A DNA stretch of 64,000 nt from NCBI GenBank assembly GCA_015039465.1, contig MU130360.1, positions 418,834-482,833 on the forward strand, in the 5' to 3' direction. Under the pieces are notes generated by a model. The model had not been told where the DNA came from and made no database searches. It saw only the letters and a program-made list of their open reading frames with translations. The position numbers and the translations under genes were made by a program. This DNA comes from Phlegmacium glaucopus (lineage: Eukaryota > Basidiomycota > Agaricomycetes > Agaricales > Cortinariaceae). Positions 61,231 through 64,000 of the stretch are shown one piece after another (the stretch's first letter is position 1; every line of letters starts with the position of its first letter).

Positions 61231-61358
61231 ATTCAACGTCGGATAAAATCGAATAAAGTGTGTCATTTTGCGAATGCCACAGAATTAGATCGAATAAAAT
61301 CGAAGGGTTCTATTTTATTTGATTTAATTCGATCTACTTCGGTGCTATTTTCACTGGG
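61231..61358. repeat. Transposon right-end sequence, copy 1
   Basis: 128 bp nearly identical to 62098-62225, offset exactly 867 bp, both ending TTTTCACTGGG. Confidence 0.8.
61322..61358 (-). repeat. Right 37-bp TIR
   Basis: Ends ...GCTATTTTCACTGGG at 61358; pairs with the left TIR. Confidence 0.85.
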
Positions 61359-62097
61359 CATAACCCCTTATAGGCTTTATACTGAGATTTGCAAACTGTA
61401 CATTTGAGAGCTGGTTGGTCGTGGTACTGTCGCTCTGAATGCCACAATGATGACTCAGCAGGAGGGAGTATTATTACATGACTTAGAATTTTTTCTAAGT
61501 CCCTCGCATATGCTGCAAACTTCCCCACACATCGACGACTTTAATCACCCACATCTATCATCCCTCTGCCGTTTCCTCCCCTCTTTCATCGTGGCTCATT
61601 CCTCCACAAAAGTAAGTTATGTTAACTTTTAGGTCATATTCTTCCTAAATGACCAAGGCACCAGCAACAACTGTCAACAAGCAGCAACAGTACAAAATGA
61701 ACCCCAAAACTAGCAACAACGGCCACGACAACAACCCTGCTACCACTGTGAGCAGGGTAGATACGATTTCAGGGACAATTGAGGGATGGGGGGCTGACTG
61801 CAGCTACGGTAACGGGGATAGCAACAGGGAGGCAACAGAAATGTGACGCGACAGCGACAGCTCATGTATCATACCCAGCCTGTGCTTTCCCCGTCGACAT
61901 TGGTAGATGGATCTGTGCTGACTACATAGTCTAGTATATACACAGCATCCCTATGTATTCTGTACTAATGACTTAATATTATACATGATTTTCATGTTAA
62001 TGAATTTATTGTATGAATGGTATATAGGACCATGAGCAGATATACTAATTATAGAACCATTTATTAGACCTACTTTGATGGTACTTAATCTTATTGA
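61359..62097. other. Host-derived inverted segment plus unassigned sequence
   Basis: 61,361-61,470 is the inverted copy of 44,640-44,830. The remainder has only weak open frames (61,447; 61,649, low complexity Asn/Gln/Thr) and no repeat I recognise. Confidence 0.5.
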
Positions 62098-62225
62098 ATT
62101 CAGTGTCGAATAAAGCTGAATAAAGTGTGTCATTTTGCAAATGCCACAGAATTAGATCGAATAAAATCGAAGGGTACTATTTTACTCGATTTAATTTGAT
62201 CTACTTCGATCCAATTTTCACTGGG
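62098..62225. repeat. Transposon right-end sequence, copy 2
   Basis: Second direct copy of the right terminus, with GATCTACTTCGATCCAATTT instead of the perfect TIR. It is the end of another, mostly missing, related element. Confidence 0.8.
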
Positions 62226-62476
62226 GGTTACATTTACTACCGGTTATGCTCCGCGTCTGGCTTTCTTTGGTCAAGTTTGTACTGGAACAATCATCAGACC
62301 CACGGTTTTTCTTTTTCCCCTGCCTACCTATATTCCATTATCGTCCGTGAACTTTGGGTTTTCACTAGATATGACCTCTAGCGCTCTCATTTTGGACACA
62401 CCTCGCCCACAACACCGAGAAACCGCACTTTTGTTACGTCGAGGTCCAGGACTGACTGTCTATCAAGTTGTAAACG
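62226..62476 (+). pseudogene. Truncated copy of the 45017 gene (promoter and first ~35 codons)
   Basis: 62,226-62,370 matches 44,823-45,016, and the ATG at 62371 opens MTSSALILDTPRPQHRET and LLLRRGPGLTVYQVVN, nearly identical to the start of the gene at 45017. Similarity ends abruptly after GTAAACG at 62476, where sequence of a retroelement-like ORF1 region begins. Confidence 0.85.
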
Positions 62477-62609
62477 GGGAGAGCTTCTTGATCTAGTACT
62501 GCCACCTCACGAAAAGTTCTCACGGTATTAATACTGTCGAGCTGAGGGCAGCAAGCTAGATTATAGAGTAGCGTACCAACACCTCTACATCTCTAGAGTA
62601 CCTCTGAAT

Positions 62610-63326
62610 ATGTCGTATACTGCAAACAGCTCACAACCCCAGACGAGACACAAAAACGCCACGGCAACAGTCAGAAAAACGAGAAAAGAACTCGAAGAAG
62701 CAGAAGGCACCAGTACAGATATACATAACAAAGAACAGGCATTAGCCCTATTGCGTACACGAGAATATCTCGTACCGGGTGAGCCAATCAACCCATCGGA
62801 CCTCTCATATGCGTTATTGCAGTTCGCCTACGGAGCAAAGCTATCAAAAGCTATAACAGACATCATCAGGGCCTTTGCATTCGCTATGACAGACATCGGC
62901 GTACACCACACGGCCGAGGACCTAGTATCTACCGTCAAAACGCAACTATCCGACCAAATGGAACTATATAACACCCAAGTAGAGACTATGAGGGATGCAG
63001 TAGAGAACGTCACACGAGCAGCGAAAGAAATCAACAATATTATGGCCGATCTCAAGGACAAGAGCGAAAGAAATCGCTTTTTCCCTGTCGAAGACAGCCG
63101 ACATGGCACCGGGAACCGCAGCAGTGGACCTGTCAATCGCGTATATTTCAATCATCATAGCAACTACTCCGTCAGCCATCAAGACACGACCGGGGACGTA
63201 GACGGCGTCCATAGGCAACGGCGAAACGTTAGACACCATTCTACCGGTATAAAAACTGTAAAATCCGTAGAGAAACCAAGTCCTTCCTCGAAGGCACATC
63301 ACTATGCAAATGGAAGATACTTTTGA
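62610..63326 (+). CDS. Retroelement ORF1/gag-like protein (probably non-LTR type)
   Basis: One open frame of 238 codons. The N-terminus is polar (YTANSSQPQTRHKNATATVR). The middle is a long helical segment with conserved-looking PGEPINPSDLSYALLQFAYG and IIRAFAFAMTDIGVHHTAED, and a coiled-coil run TRAAKEINNIMADLKDKSER. The C-terminus is basic (RQRRNVRHHSTGIKTVKSVE). This resembles ORF1 of fungal Tad-like LINEs. No LTR or primer site lies upstream, favouring a non-LTR element, but no endonuclease or RT is seen in the window. Confidence 0.5.
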   Translation: MSYTANSSQPQTRHKNATATVRKTRKELEEAEGTSTDIHNKEQALALLRTREYLVPGEPINPSDLSYALLQFAYGAKLSKAITDIIRAFAFAMTDIGVHHTAEDLVSTVKTQLSDQMELYNTQVETMRDAVENVTRAAKEINNIMADLKDKSERNRFFPVEDSRHGTGNRSSGPVNRVYFNHHSNYSVSHQDTTGDVDGVHRQRRNVRHHSTGIKTVKSVEKPSPSSKAHHYANGRYF

Positions 63327-64000
63327 GGCACAAGCTACCGTACCAAGCGGCGAACAAACAACAACTTAGGATACTACTGCACCCGATGTGCAACACAAAA
63401 CGAAGCATCAACATATCCAAACTATATAAACCTCCTACGTTACCTCGGCCACGACTACGGCGACAGCAGGAGTTAAAAACTCACTTACTTCAGATCCGGT
63501 CCGAGCTTTCAGCAGCCTTGCTTAAGACGATTGTGCATCTTTTAAGCCAAAAACTATAACCTCCATGGCAGCATCACTCGAAGTTTAACAAGGGCACACC
63601 GACCATCGGATTCGGTCAGCTGGCGAAGGAAGCAACATTCGACCATATCCTACAAGGGTAATGACTAAAAGAAGCGAGGCTACTTAAATCACAACGACCC
63701 AAACAGTTACCGCAACAGCAGGTATTCTAGATTTCGCCATAAACGGAAACGATGATCAAGAAAAAGACAATCAAATAGTAACCGACCCAACTATGGAAAC
63801 CCTAGAGAAACATGCTCATCAACTGCTAGTAACCAAACCGAAGCACACTGCTGACATTCCACGCACAAACCCTGTTCGACACAAACGCAATAAAGGCGTA
63901 TACTCGCACCACTACACCGCCTGAGAAATCATCAGCGACAACAATACAGCCACTTGAGGACACATCGAACACAATAAAACAGCCTCTACAGCCACGTAAG
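63327..64000 (+). pseudogene. Continuation of the retroelement, degraded
   Basis: A short Arg/Leu-rich frame (63,323-63,559) and a later one (HAHQLLVTKPKHTADIPRTN near 63,810) have the base composition of the preceding ORF1 but are cut by stops. It continues beyond the window. Confidence 0.35.

Larger units (their letters stand above)
52333..61358 (+). mobile_element. Large Plavaka/CACTA-like DNA transposon with accessory genes (~9.0 kb)
   Basis: Perfect 37-bp terminal inverted repeats start CCCAGTGAAAATAGCACC at 52333 and end in the reverse complement at 61358. Between them, all on the plus strand, are a small two-exon gene, a 222-bp satellite, an intact-looking Plavaka-type transposase and an intact 11-exon accessory gene. 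No matching target duplication is seen (flanks ACT and CAT). Because another copy of the right end lies at 62225, the right boundary could come from a neighbouring copy. Confidence 0.7.

Overview
The window looks like nuclear DNA of a filamentous basidiomycete, most likely an Agaricomycete. Genes carry many short GT-AG introns (about 50-65 nt, with CTAAC/CTGAC-like branch points). They include a CBM1-GH10 xylanase, an indoleamine 2,3-dioxygenase, a Whi5/Nrm1-type G1/S repressor, basidiomycete-style NACHT NTPases and a Plavaka-type (CACTA-like) transposase. Every family call comes from reading translations by eye; no database search was run. For the genes whose splice sites I resolved base by base, the summed exon lengths are multiples of three.

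Positions 1-29,300 are mostly ordinary gene space: a palindromic MITE and a tRNA-derived SINE-like sequence (1-990), GH10 xylanase (-), two doubtful small minus-strand models, IDO (-), a J-domain protein (+), an unknown gene (-), the RAI1/DXO decapping nuclease (+), a Whi5/Nrm1-like repressor (+), a cytochrome b5-domain protein (+), an RS-rich protein with an odd AT-rich 3' end (-), a peroxisomal enoyl-CoA hydratase ending in AKL (+), a Shewanella-like metallophosphatase (-), mitochondrial tryptophanyl-tRNA synthetase (+) and a 7-TM receptor-like gene (-).

Positions 30,400-42,100 are a nested transposon stack. A degenerate ubiquitin-like gene is cut by a 1.02-kb hAT-type element with a perfect 8-bp target duplication. 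A Ty1/copia 5' fragment follows, with a half-tRNA-like primer site. It is interrupted by an 8.9-kb Ty3/gypsy element (E1) with 195-bp LTRs. E1 carries a textbook -1 frameshift signal between gag and pol, but its RT core has been replaced by an antisense chromodomain fragment. A 2.4-kb hAT-type element, again with a perfect 8-bp duplication, sits inside its polypurine tract. A 174-base run of N lies in the integrase part.

Positions 42,300-48,700 hold a tandem duplication of NACHT NTPases (554 and 573 aa) flanking an unrelated gene with a cysteine-rich C-terminus; the promoter and first ~35 codons of that gene recur, truncated, at 62.3 kb. Positions 49,400-52,330 hold a palindromic MITE and a hAT-type MITE split by a young gag-less, pol-less LTR element (E2). 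E2 has two identical 206-bp LTRs, one 461-codon ORF, and the same primer site and pre-PPT hairpin as E1, which suggests mobilisation in trans.

Positions 52,333-61,358 are bounded by perfect 37-bp inverted repeats and hold, on one strand, a small 2-exon gene, a 222-bp satellite that appears to have grown out of that gene's last exon plus an intron-like segment, a 1,041-aa Plavaka-type transposase, and an 11-exon, 702-aa accessory gene. I read this as one large composite transposon. The right-hand end contains a second copy of the element terminus, the truncated gene copy and a non-LTR-type ORF1.
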